64,000 bases of DNA from Flavobacteriales bacterium (lineage in GTDB: Bacteria; Bacteroidota; Bacteroidia; Flavobacteriales_F; PHOS-HE28): assembly GCA_016719225.1 (NCBI GenBank), contig JADKAN010000002.1, positions 310,001 through 374,000 on the forward strand, in the 5' to 3' direction. Within the stretch, counting starts at the first letter, position 1. Each line of letters opens with the position of its first letter. The position numbers and the translations under genes are program-made. Of this stretch, positions 1 through 7,817 are shown in pieces. Below the pieces are notes generated by a model, which was not told the DNA's origin, did no database searches, and saw nothing but the letters and a program-made list of their open reading frames with translations.

Positions 1-2
1 AC

Positions 3-1688
3 GCGGATGTGGAGCGTTTGCTCGGTCATCCCTTCCTGCGCGTCGGGCCCATTGCAGCAGCAGGTGCGCAGGTATTGGCGCAATTGCGCAAGAATGGAAG
101 TGCACACATTTCATCGCCCATGCTGCGAGACTTTTTTGAAGTCAGCGGTGGCTTTCCAGGAGCGGCGCTTGTTTTCAAGGAGGTGCTGGACGTACGCACG
201 GAAATGCCCGAGATCACCGCTCAGGCGCTCGCTTGGGCCATGCATGCCATGGATGGTGACGAATTAGCAACGGAGCAGATCTACCAAGCTTCATTGGTAC
301 TGCGAAAGATCCATTTGCTGATGGTACGATACGCGCATGTCCTGGACATCAAATCCTATTCGGCGCTGTTCCACCGCTTGTTGGGTTCGGCCCGCATCGG
401 GTTGTTCGGCGAGCCCTTGGCAGGCGTACAGGTGATGGGAATGCTGGAAGCACGCGCTTTGGACCCGGCCCGGGTGATCGTACTGGGTGCGCAGGAAGGC
501 TCGTTGCCAGCTGGCGGCGCGGAGAAGTCCTTCATTCCCTTCGAGCTGCGGCGTGCGCACGGGATGCCCCTTCGCGATGGCAATGATGCCGTCCAGGCGT
601 ACAACTTCCTACGCATGCTCCAGCGCGCTGAAGAGGCCGTTCTGGTATGGCCTGAAGGAGCTGAACCAACCGGTCCAAGCCGGTTCATCCTGCAGTTGGA
701 ACACGAGTTGTTCAAAGGGAAGAATGAACGGTTGAAAGCCTTCGATGCCCGCATACGCATGCCGCAGGTGAAGGCAGCAACCGTCCGCATAGCAAAAGAT
801 GCAGCCGTGCTTGAAGCTGTACGGGCAAAGCTGAGAAGCGGTCTATCACCTTCCGCGCTGGGCGATTGGTTGCGCTGTCCGTTGGATTTCCATTTCAAGC
901 ATGTGATGGGTTTGAAGCAAGTGGAAGAGGTGGATACGCGCATTGCCGCCAATACGCTGGGCGAGGCGCTGCACGGGGCTGTGGAAGCCACTTACCGCCC
1001 ATGGCTGGGTAAACCACTGCAGGCTTCCTGGTTGTTGGGGGCGGAGCAGGAGGTGGAGGAGGAGCTCTTGCTGCGGTTGGCCGAAACGCTTTCCGCGGAA
1101 GGGTTGCAACACGGTCAACCACTGCTGCAAGTGCGCATGGCGGTCCATGCAGCGCAACGATTTTTGCATAATGAAGCCGATGTGGTGGCGCGAGGCGCCG
1201 TTATCACGCCATTAGCCCTTGAAGTGCCTTTGACAAGCCCATTGGATCAGGCAGCTCTGGCTATCGGTTCACCGGTATCGTTCAAAGGCCGGATCGACCG
1301 TGTCGATCGCTGCAATGCCATGGTCCGCATCCTGGACCTGAAGTCCGGCAAGGTGGACCCTGCGCATTTGTCCATCCCTGAATTGACGTTGGACGTGCTG
1401 AAGGGCGACAAGCGTTACGCCGCACAACTTCTCGTTTATGCGTGGCTGTATTTGAAGCAACATCCGGAAGTGGATGAACTGCAGACAGGCATCTTGCCGC
1501 TTCAACGGGCGGCAAGCAGTGAACCGTTATTGATGCAATGGCCCGAAGGGAACATCGTGAAGCGGACCTCCCTGCCGAAGATCGAAGAACTGCTTACGGA
1601 GGTGGTGCTACGTATGATGGACCCGACAACGCCGATCGAGCACGACCCCAAGAGCAAGTACTGTAGTTTCTGCTTGGGTGCCCGATGA
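3..1688 (+). CDS. AddB-like PD-(D/E)XK nuclease, 5' end outside window
   Basis: The frame is open from the first complete codon (position 3) with no convincing start, so the N-terminal part lies upstream. The visible ~560 residues match the C-terminal half of AddB/RecB-type recombination nucleases: an inactivated-helicase-like segment (VLGAQEGSLPAG near 480-510, then YNFLRMLQRAEEAV near 600-635), followed by a PD-(D/E)XK nuclease domain. In that domain the acidic GRIDRVD (about 1288-1308) and the LDLKSGK motif (about 1333-1353) fit the metal-binding D and D-x-K. Family role: double-strand break end processing in the cytoplasm. Many AddB proteins bind an Fe-S cluster through one Cys before and three after the nuclease core. 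Here LRCPLDF and a terminal CSFC are visible, but the last Cys is missing because the protein stops five residues after that motif. AddA is not in view. Confidence 0.8.
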   Translation, partial: ADVERLLGHPFLRVGPIAAAGAQVLAQLRKNGSAHISSPMLRDFFEVSGGFPGAALVFKEVLDVRTEMPEITAQALAWAMHAMDGDELATEQIYQASLVLRKIHLLMVRYAHVLDIKSYSALFHRLLGSARIGLFGEPLAGVQVMGMLEARALDPARVIVLGAQEGSLPAGGAEKSFIPFELRRAHGMPLRDGNDAVQAYNFLRMLQRAEEAVLVWPEGAEPTGPSRFILQLEHELFKGKNERLKAFDARIRMPQVKAATVRIAKDAAVLEAVRAKLRSGLSPSALGDWLRCPLDFHFKHVMGLKQVEEVDTRIAANTLGEALHGAVEATYRPWLGKPLQASWLLGAEQEVEEELLLRLAETLSAEGLQHGQPLLQVRMAVHAAQRFLHNEADVVARGAVITPLALEVPLTSPLDQAALAIGSPVSFKGRIDRVDRCNAMVRILDLKSGKVDPAHLSIPELTLDVLKGDKRYAAQLLVYAWLYLKQHPEVDELQTGILPLQRAASSEPLLMQWPEGNIVKRTSLPKIEELLTEVVLRMMDPTTPIEHDPKSKYCSFCLGAR

Positions 1689-1711
1689 ACCAGGGACCTC
1701 CTTAAAACCGA

Positions 1712-1737
1712 ACAGGGATCCCGTTGGGGACCCCTGT
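1712..1737 (-). terminator. hairpin downstream of the OmpR-type regulator gene
   Basis: Arms 1712-1722 and 1727-1737 form an 11-bp stem with one mismatch and a GTTG loop. Read on the minus strand it is followed by a short T-rich stretch (TCGGTTTT). It lies about 100 bp past the minus-strand regulator stop and just after the plus-strand nuclease stop, so it could end either transcript. The U-tract is weak. Confidence 0.4.
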
Positions 1738-1839
1738 GCGGCAAACCTGCAAGGATTAGGAACCAGATCAAGGAAGAACCTCCATCTGATAAGAAGACGG
1801 GCGAAACCGGAAAGGGTTGCCTCAATGGATGTTAAAGTT

Positions 1840-2541
1840 CTATGGAATGAACGTGTAGCCCACGCCCCGAACGGATTGGAAGTGCTTGGGGTTCTGTGGG
1901 TCAGGCTCGAAATACTTCCGGAAGGCCACAATGAAGTTGTCGATGGTACGAGTGGTGGGGAAGACGTCATAACCCCATACTTTTTGAAGGATCTCTTCGC
2001 GGCTTACCACCTCGTTGGGCCGTTCCGTGAGCAAACGCAGCAGGAGCATTTCGCGTTGTGTAAGCCGCTTGGACAGCCCGCGCTGCCCGGTGAATTCATA
2101 GGTCACGAAATCCACCGTGTTGGTCCCGAAATGGCAGAACGCCTGTGCAGGTAATGCTTGATCCCCATTGCCGCGGGAAGTGAGTTTCTCCACGCGGAGC
2201 AGCAGTTCTTGGAGGTCGAAGGGCTTGCCGAGGTAATCATCACCGGTGCGTAGCCCCCGCACGCGGTCGGTAGGCGTGGAGCGGGCTGTAAGGAACAGCA
2301 CTGGTGTCCGGTCCCCTTCCAAGCGGATCGTTTCACAGATCGTGAACCCGTCCACATCGGGCAGCATAACATCCAGGACGATGCCATCGAAGCGGGCACC
2401 GTGCATGCGCTCCAACGCTTCACTACCACGCACCGCCGTGGTGACGTCATAGCCCTCCAACTCGAAGTTCATGCGCAAGGTGGCGCGGAGGGTTTCCTCG
2501 TCCTCCACCAGTAGTAATCGCTTCTTGGTTTCCGTTCCCAT
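1840..2541 (-). CDS. OmpR/PhoB-family response regulator
   Basis: This is a 233-residue two-domain transcription factor. The N-terminal receiver domain (about 8-120) has the acidic pair E13/D14, phosphoacceptor D57 in IVLDVMLPDVDG, the conserved Thr in FLTAR and the Lys in GKPFD. The C-terminal winged-helix domain ends with HFQSVRGVGYTFIP, typical of PhoB/OmpR DNA-binding domains. The open frame extends 69 codons further upstream, but that stretch has no homology and overlaps the divergent thioesterase gene, so the ATG at 2541 starting MGTETKKRLLLVEDE is preferred. A GATCTTTG -7-like element lies 7 bp upstream of it. No sensor kinase is adjacent, so the signal is unknown. Confidence 0.88.
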   Translation of the reverse strand: MGTETKKRLLLVEDEETLRATLRMNFELEGYDVTTAVRGSEALERMHGARFDGIVLDVMLPDVDGFTICETIRLEGDRTPVLFLTARSTPTDRVRGLRTGDDYLGKPFDLQELLLRVEKLTSRGNGDQALPAQAFCHFGTNTVDFVTYEFTGQRGLSKRLTQREMLLLRLLTERPNEVVSREEILQKVWGYDVFPTTRTIDNFIVAFRKYFEPDPQNPKHFQSVRGVGYTFIP

Positions 2542-2565
2542 GCGGGGCCAAAGATCGGCGCTGGC

Positions 2566-2573
2566 TACTTTCG
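2566..2573 (+). promoter_or_regulatory. -7-like element TACTTTCG before the thioesterase/men cluster
   Basis: It matches the Bacteroidota -7 consensus TAnnTTTG with one change and sits 37 bp before the ATG at 2611, in the divergent gap with the regulator. No clear -33 TTG is visible. Confidence 0.35.
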
Positions 2574-2610
2574 CGGCACCGCCGGTTCCCAAAGTCCCCG
2601 GCATATACGG

Positions 2611-3030
2611 ATGTTCACAGCGGAAGAGATCGCCATTGCCAATGCCATAGGGAGGAATACCTTGGCGGAAGGCTTGGGCATCACGTTCATATCGGGTACA
2701 CCCGGCACCTTCGCGGCCACGATGCCCGTGGACCAGCGTACGCTTCAACCCATGGGCTTGTTACATGGCGGTGCAACGGCGGCCTTGGCGGAAACGCTGG
2801 GGAGCATGGGCTCCGCCATGCTGGTGGACCGGGAGAAGTTCGCCGTGGTGGGCATCGAGCTCAACGCCAACCATTTGAAAAGCGTGCGCTCGGGCCATGT
2901 CACCGCCACCGGAACGCTGTTGCACAAAGGGCGCACGACGCATGTATGGGATATCCGGGTGAACAATGATGCAGGCGAACTCGTTGCCGTTTGCAGGCTG
3001 ACCAATGTCGTGATCACGAAAAAGCCATGA
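2611..3030 (+). CDS. PaaI/YdiI-type hotdog thioesterase, probable DHNA-CoA hydrolase
   Basis: At 139 residues this is the usual length of a single hotdog-fold acyl-CoA thioesterase. The signature GLLHGGATAALAETLGSMG (about 50-68) carries the HGG and catalytic Glu of the PaaI/YdiI group. Members of this group hydrolyse 1,4-dihydroxy-2-naphthoyl-CoA in menaquinone synthesis. The next gene, menF, starts inside its stop codon (ATGA at 3027), and five further men genes follow, so DHNA-CoA is the most likely substrate. That assignment is inferred from context. Hotdog thioesterases are promiscuous, and a phenylacetyl-CoA or housekeeping role cannot be excluded from sequence alone. Confidence 0.8.
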   Translation: MFTAEEIAIANAIGRNTLAEGLGITFISGTPGTFAATMPVDQRTLQPMGLLHGGATAALAETLGSMGSAMLVDREKFAVVGIELNANHLKSVRSGHVTATGTLLHKGRTTHVWDIRVNNDAGELVAVCRLTNVVITKKP

Positions 3031-4136
3031 TCGAACCAACAGTTCTGCATAAGGCCTTGGCCCATTGCATCACGAACAGGCTGACCTTCGCAGCCTTCCG
3101 GACACCCGGCCAACCGGTGCAGCTTTGGGCTCAACGCACGCCGGACCTGGAGACCGTGGAAGGTACGCTGCTCTTGGAGCTCAACCAGGTATTCCTGGTA
3201 GCGCCGTTCGATCTGGATAGCGAGAAAGTGCCCTTTATCCGCGCGGACGTCGAATTGATGTTCCCCGAGATCGACCCGGACATCACCCGTTTGGAGGAAT
3301 GTGAAGGCGCTCCCGACAAGGACCTGCGCATCGGAGAGGCGACATCGAAGGCTGAATTCATCCACGCCGTGAATGCCGCGAAACAAGCCTGTGTTTCGCG
3401 CACTCTGGGCAAAGCGGTCCTATCCCGCGTGATGGATGTGGTGTTAGGTCCTGACCAATTGCCGGAATTGTTCGTGCAGGCCATCGGGGCCAGTGCAGAG
3501 ACCTTCGTCGCAATGGCGCACACGCCTGAGCATGGGTTGTGGATGGGCGCTTCACCGGAACGTTTGGTACATGAGCATTTGGATCATGTGCGAGTTGACG
3601 CCATCGCCGCCACCAGGCCGAGCGATGCGATCCCCGAGCGCTTGTCCCACTGGGGCGCCAAGGAACTGGACGAGCAGGAACAGGTGATGTGCCACGTGCA
3701 TTCCACGTTCGTCCGTGCTGACCTGCAGAATGTGGTCGTTCGCGGACCTGAAGTGATGCAGGCAGGTCCGGTAGCGCATTTGCGCACGGTACTGGAAGCT
3801 GACCTGGGCGAGACATTGCTGGGCGACCTCATCCTCGAATTGCATCCAACGCCCGCTGTTTGCGGTTCCCCGACCAAAGCGGCGCAAGGGTTCATCGCAG
3901 CGAACGAAAAGCACGATCGTTCACTCTATGCCGGCTTCTGGGGACCTTGGAATGCAGAAGGACCCACTGAGCTGTTCGTGAACCTGCGCTGCTTACGTTA
4001 TTGTGCAGGGAAGGCGCAGCTCTTTGTGGGTGCGGGTATCACCGCGGGAAGCGATGCCGGAATGGAATGGACCGAGACGGAGCGGAAGGCCGAGACCTTG
4101 CTGCGATTGATGGTGGAGGAGGAGTCCGAAAATTGA
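3027..4136 (+). CDS. menF: isochorismate synthase MenF
   Basis: A 369-residue chorismate-binding enzyme that converts chorismate to isochorismate, the entry into menaquinone synthesis. Recognisable family blocks are MGASPERLV, IAATRPSD, ELHPTPAVCGSPTKAA, LYAGFWGP and VGAGITAGSDAGMEW, which form the Mg2+/chorismate site. The frame opens earlier (2991), but MIEPTVLHKALAHC at 3027 overlaps the thioesterase stop as ATGA, the usual sign of translational coupling. MenD follows three bases after the stop. Salicylate or siderophore isochorismate synthases share the fold, but the flanking menD makes the menaquinone role secure. Confidence 0.93.
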   Translation: MIEPTVLHKALAHCITNRLTFAAFRTPGQPVQLWAQRTPDLETVEGTLLLELNQVFLVAPFDLDSEKVPFIRADVELMFPEIDPDITRLEECEGAPDKDLRIGEATSKAEFIHAVNAAKQACVSRTLGKAVLSRVMDVVLGPDQLPELFVQAIGASAETFVAMAHTPEHGLWMGASPERLVHEHLDHVRVDAIAATRPSDAIPERLSHWGAKELDEQEQVMCHVHSTFVRADLQNVVVRGPEVMQAGPVAHLRTVLEADLGETLLGDLILELHPTPAVCGSPTKAAQGFIAANEKHDRSLYAGFWGPWNAEGPTELFVNLRCLRYCAGKAQLFVGAGITAGSDAGMEWTETERKAETLLRLMVEEESEN

Positions 4137-4139
4137 AGC

Positions 4140-5819
4140 ATGCTGACGTCCGATCATTTCGCTGCGGCTGAACTTGCCCGGCTCTGCGCCGCGAAGGGTG
4201 TGCGCTACGCCGTGATCAGTCCGGGCTCGCGTAATGCGCCGTTGGTGATCGCTTTCAGCAAGCGCCCGGATATCGAATGCCTGCAGGTGGTCGATGAACG
4301 TAGTGCGGCGTTCTTCGCCATGGGCTTGGCACAACAGAGCTATCAACCCATCGTGTTGATCTGCACCAGCGGCAGTGCCGTGCTCAACTACGGCCCTGCC
4401 ATCGCCGAAGCGTTCTACCAGCGCATCCCCTTATTGGTGATCTCCGCTGATCGGCCTGAGGAATGGGTCGACCAAGGGGAAGGACAGACCATCCGCCAGC
4501 GTAATGTGCTCGCACCACATATGAAGAGAAGCGTTCAGCTTCCGCGCCATACGGATGAACTTTCACGCTGGCATTGCGGCCGTTTGATCAACGAGGCGAT
4601 CGATGCCACGTTGCTCCCGGTGCCCGGCCCCGTGCAGGTGAACGTGCCCTTCAATGAACCGTTATATGGGACCGCTGAATTGAAGGCCGAAGCTCGTTTG
4701 ATCGCGCCTATGCCCGTGGGGTCCTTCCTGCTGCCGGACAATGGTTGGCGCGCACAACAGCTTTCCGCCAGCTTGAAGGTAATGGTGCTCGTGGGCCAGG
4801 GCGTGTGGAGCGAAGGCATGAGGGAGCAACTGCGGAAGCTCGCCGACCTGCCTCAGTGCGCGGTGCTCACCGAAGCCACCTCCAACATGGATGACGACTC
4901 ATTCATCACCTGCATCGACCGTGCGATCGAAGGTGTGAATGCGAGCAATGAGAACGACCTCAAGCCCGATATCCTCATCACCTTCGGGGGTGCTATCGTC
5001 AGTAAGCGGATCAAGGGCCTGCTGAGGAAATGGAAGCCAGCCCAGCATTGGAACATCGATGCAGGGGAGCGCTACCACGACACCTATCAAAGCCTTACGC
5101 ACGACATCGCGGTGGAGCCGCACATCTTCCTCGCGCAACTGGAAGGCCAGGTGAAAGGCAACGAAAGCCTATATGGCGAAGCATGGCGCATGGTGGATGC
5201 GCGGATGCGCGAGGTGCATCAACGCATTCTCAAGGCGACACCCTTCTGTGACCTCACGGTTTTTGAAACGCTGCTCGAGCGCATCCCTCAAAGCAGTGAT
5301 ATCCACTTGGCGAACAGCACGGCAGCGCGCTATGCGCAGCTCTTTGACCGTTCGCGGAGCCAACGCTTCTTCAGTAACCGCGGTACCAGTGGCATCGATG
5401 GCTGCACCAGCACTGCCGTGGGCGCCGCCTTCGCAACGGGTAAGCCCACCACGCTGATCACCGGTGATGTGGCCTTCTGCTACGACAGCAATGCTTTCTG
5501 GAACGACAACCTTTCACCGGAGCTGAAGGTGATCGTGATAGACAACGGCGGCGGAAACATCTTCCGCTACATCGAAGGCCCCGACAGTGACCCCGAACTG
5601 CTGCCGTGGTTCGAATCCCCGCACCACCGCGACATCGCTGCGATGGTGAAGAGTTTCGGACTTCCTTACTACTCCGCCAGCGACGAAGCATCCCTGAAGT
5701 CCGCACTGGAAGATCTGTACAAACCTCACGACACACCCGCTGTCCTATGCATCACCACCGATGCGCGCCTTTCTGCGACGGTGCTTCGTACCTATTTCGA
5801 ACAATTGCGTTCGGCATGA
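4140..5819 (+). CDS. menD: SEPHCHC synthase MenD
   Basis: This is a 559-residue thiamine-diphosphate enzyme that joins 2-oxoglutarate to isochorismate to give 2-succinyl-5-enolpyruvyl-6-hydroxy-3-cyclohexene-1-carboxylate. The N-terminal ThDP domain shows SPGSRNAPL (about 27-35) and the cofactor-activating glutamate E53 in VDERSAAFF. The C-terminal ThDP/Mg2+-binding block GDVAFCYDSNAFWNDN (near 440-455) has the GD...N pattern, preceded by NRGTSGIDGCTSTAVGAA. Length is normal for MenD. It starts three bases after menF. The gap after its stop carries the two dispersed repeat motifs described separately, so menB may be transcribed with it or separately. Confidence 0.95.
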   Translation: MLTSDHFAAAELARLCAAKGVRYAVISPGSRNAPLVIAFSKRPDIECLQVVDERSAAFFAMGLAQQSYQPIVLICTSGSAVLNYGPAIAEAFYQRIPLLVISADRPEEWVDQGEGQTIRQRNVLAPHMKRSVQLPRHTDELSRWHCGRLINEAIDATLLPVPGPVQVNVPFNEPLYGTAELKAEARLIAPMPVGSFLLPDNGWRAQQLSASLKVMVLVGQGVWSEGMREQLRKLADLPQCAVLTEATSNMDDDSFITCIDRAIEGVNASNENDLKPDILITFGGAIVSKRIKGLLRKWKPAQHWNIDAGERYHDTYQSLTHDIAVEPHIFLAQLEGQVKGNESLYGEAWRMVDARMREVHQRILKATPFCDLTVFETLLERIPQSSDIHLANSTAARYAQLFDRSRSQRFFSNRGTSGIDGCTSTAVGAAFATGKPTTLITGDVAFCYDSNAFWNDNLSPELKVIVIDNGGGNIFRYIEGPDSDPELLPWFESPHHRDIAAMVKSFGLPYYSASDEASLKSALEDLYKPHDTPAVLCITTDARLSATVLRTYFEQLRSA

Positions 5820-5830
5820 TCCACGTCGTC

Positions 5831-5951
5831 CATTGTCGTTTCTCAGTTATCAGGAAAAGTCGCGACGGAGACGTGCTGATCACCGATCACCAAATTATCA
5901 TCACCAGCAAAACACCTCCCCTCGGTGCCTCCGTGCCTCTGTGGTGAAAAA
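5831..5951 (+). repeat. composite intergenic repeat in the menD-menB gap
   Basis: The left part (5831-5854, CATTGTCGTTTCTCAGTTATCAGG) is a diverged copy of the GTTGTCAGTTGTCAG family. The right part (about 5920-5951, core GTGCCTCTGTGGTGAA) is a copy of the CACCACAGAGGCAC family in inverse orientation. The same two parts occur in the same order in the sucA-sucB gap. Confidence 0.6.
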
Positions 5952-5963
5952 CACGATCAACTC

Positions 5964-6782
5964 ATGTCCCGTACTTGGACCCCCGTCAAAGAATACAGCG
6001 ATATCCGTTTTGAGACCTTCGAAGGCATCGCCAAGATCACCATCAACAGACCCGAGGTGTACAACGCCTTCCGCCCGGAAACCACCATGCAAATGCTCGA
6101 GGCGATCGACATATGCCGTGAGATGAACGAGGTGGGGGTGGTGGTCTTTACTGGTGAAGGGGACAAGGCCTTCTGCAGCGGCGGCGACCAGAACTTCAAA
6201 GGGCGCGGTGGCTACATCGGAGAGGATGGCGTGCCGCGACTGAATATCCTGGACCTGCACCGCCGCATCCGCGAGATCCCTAAGCCGGTGGTGGCCATGG
6301 TGAACGGCTACGCTATTGGCGGCGGGCACGTGCTGCACGTGGTGTGCGACCTTACCATCGCCTCGGACAATGCACGTTTCGGGCAGACCGGTCCCAAGGT
6401 GGGCAGCTTCGATGCCGGCTTCGGCAGCAGCTATCTCGCGCGGCACGTGGGTCAAAAGAAAGCCCGCGAGATCTGGTTCCTCTGCAACCAATACACCGCC
6501 AAAGAGGCCGAGGACATGGGCATGGTGAACAAGGTGGTACCGCTCGCCGAGTTGGAAAACACCACGGTGGAATGGTGCCGGATCATGATGAAGCGCAGCC
6601 CGATGGCCCTGCGCATGATCAAGCGAGGCCTCAACGCCGAGCTCGACGGCCAACGCGGCCTGATGGAATTCGCTGGCGACGCCACGCTGATGTTCTACAT
6701 GATGGACGAGGCTCAGGAGGGACGTAACGCGTTCATGGAAAAGCGCGAGCCGGATTTCAAGAAGTTCCCGAAGTTCCCTTGA
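5964..6782 (+). CDS. menB: 1,4-dihydroxy-2-naphthoyl-CoA synthase MenB
   Basis: A 272-residue crotonase-fold enzyme that cyclises o-succinylbenzoyl-CoA to DHNA-CoA. Diagnostic MenB blocks are FCSGGDQNFKGRGGY (oxyanion hole), GYAIGGGHVLHVVCDLTIA, FGQTGPKVGSFDAGFGS with the MenB-specific aspartate, and the C-terminal EGRNAFMEKREPDF. The start at 5964 (MSRTWTPVKEYSDI) is chosen because the earlier in-frame ATG at 5925 would translate the repeat element. It follows menD after a 144-bp gap filled by repeats. The gene is normal in length and intact. Confidence 0.95.
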   Translation: MSRTWTPVKEYSDIRFETFEGIAKITINRPEVYNAFRPETTMQMLEAIDICREMNEVGVVVFTGEGDKAFCSGGDQNFKGRGGYIGEDGVPRLNILDLHRRIREIPKPVVAMVNGYAIGGGHVLHVVCDLTIASDNARFGQTGPKVGSFDAGFGSSYLARHVGQKKAREIWFLCNQYTAKEAEDMGMVNKVVPLAELENTTVEWCRIMMKRSPMALRMIKRGLNAELDGQRGLMEFAGDATLMFYMMDEAQEGRNAFMEKREPDFKKFPKFP

Positions 6783-6786
6783 GGAG

Positions 6787-6815
6787 TTCACCACCGAGGC
6801 ACGGAAACACAGAGG
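6787..6815 (+). repeat. copy of the CACCACAGAGGCAC-type intergenic repeat
   Basis: TTCACCACCGAGGCACGGAAACACAGAGG directly follows the menB stop. It is the forward orientation of the motif found inverted upstream of menB. Confidence 0.55.
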
Positions 6816-6867
6816 AATGCAGCTTGATGCTTCAAGAGGTTTTATCGTTGTGCACTCAGCGAAATAG

Positions 6868-7692
6868 ATGAAGCACTGGCTCCATGCCTTCCGTCTGCGC
6901 ACGCTGCCCTTGGCAATGAGCAGCATTATCACGGGCAGCGCGTTGGCCATTTTCCATAACGCTTTTCGCTGGCCGGTGTTCGTTCTTGCACTGTTCACGG
7001 CGATCCTGCTGCAAGTGCTGAGCAACCTGGCGAACGATCTTGGCGATCACCTGCACGGCACGGATAACGAAGTGCGCGTGGGGCCGCAGCGTGCGGTGCA
7101 AAGCGGAGCCATCTCCACTGCTGCGATGAAACGCGCCATGTGGATCTGCGGACTGCTGTCGTTCATCTCCGGCATCGCATTGATCGTCATCGCTTTGGGA
7201 TTTTCAGTCACGACCCTTGTGTTCCTGTTGATCGGACTACTGGCCATCGGAGCGGCGGTGAAATACACCTTCGGTAGCAATCCTTATGGCTATGCGGGCT
7301 TCGGCGATATCAGCGTATTGCTCTTCTTCGGTATTGTTGGCGTAGTGGGGACGTTCTATCTGCACACCGGAGCATTCTCGGCCGTCGCGCTTTTGCCAGC
7401 GATCGGAATCGGGCTGTTGTCCACCGCAGTGCTCAACCTCAACAACATGCGCGATATTCACGGGGACGCGGCTAATGGGAAGCGCACCATGGTCGTGCGC
7501 ATGGGTTCTGCGCGCGCGAAGCGTTATCACGCTGCACTGGTTCTTATCGGCTTTGCTTGTTTGGTGCTTTTCAGCGCTACACATTTCTGCACGTGGTGGC
7601 AGTATCTGTTCGCCCTCAGCTTCATCGCACTGGACCGTCACCTGCGCTTCGTATTGAAGAACAGGAGCCACGAGCATTGGATCCGCAGATGA
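6868..7692 (+). CDS. menA: DHNA polyprenyltransferase MenA, C-terminus frameshifted
   Basis: An integral membrane UbiA-superfamily enzyme that prenylates 1,4-dihydroxy-2-naphthoate with loss of CO2, giving demethylmenaquinone. The frame has 274 residues, with FRLRTLPLAMSSIITGSALA at the N-terminus and the polyprenyl-diphosphate-binding NLANDLGDHLHGTDNE (about 51-66). A second polar block, LNNMRDIHGDAANGK, lies near 192. Most MenA proteins run to about 295-300 residues and end in a hydrophobic helix. Here that helix is encoded in the +2 shifted frame just beyond (see 7641-7760). The reading HLRFVLKN should continue as EPRALDPQMK but instead runs NRSHEHWIRR and stops. A single missing base near 7660 explains it. 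Confidence 0.88.
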   Translation: MKHWLHAFRLRTLPLAMSSIITGSALAIFHNAFRWPVFVLALFTAILLQVLSNLANDLGDHLHGTDNEVRVGPQRAVQSGAISTAAMKRAMWICGLLSFISGIALIVIALGFSVTTLVFLLIGLLAIGAAVKYTFGSNPYGYAGFGDISVLLFFGIVGVVGTFYLHTGAFSAVALLPAIGIGLLSTAVLNLNNMRDIHGDAANGKRTMVVRMGSARAKRYHAALVLIGFACLVLFSATHFCTWWQYLFALSFIALDRHLRFVLKNRSHEHWIRR

Positions 7693-7760
7693 AGATCCTG
7701 GCACTTACGACGCTGGTAACCGCATTGCTCTTTTCTTTGGGGTTGGTCTTGGCTGCGTAG
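7641..7760 (+). other. C-terminal MenA segment in a shifted frame
   Basis: In frame 3 the sequence reads EQEPRALDPQ then MKILALTTLVTALLFSLGLV, followed by LAA and a stop. The hydrophobic stretch is the expected last transmembrane helix of MenA, and LDPQMK resembles the family's usual linker before it. It is joined to the main gene by an apparent one-base deletion around 7660-7665. It is unlikely to be an independent small gene, although the ATG at 7689 does overlap the upstream TGA. Confidence 0.65.
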
Positions 7761-7817
7761 GAGCAACACAAAGAGCCTCATCCTCCGCGCCTATGCATCC
7801 CTGCGGCACCTTTTCCC

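Noticed and set aside
1678..2154. Plus-strand ORF opposite the response regulator
   Set aside because: Antisense to a clear OmpR-family gene.
5901..7025. 374-residue minus-strand ORF antisense to menB
   Set aside because: It covers menB, which has clear homology on the plus strand; the minus reading has no recognisable family and arises from GC-rich codon bias.
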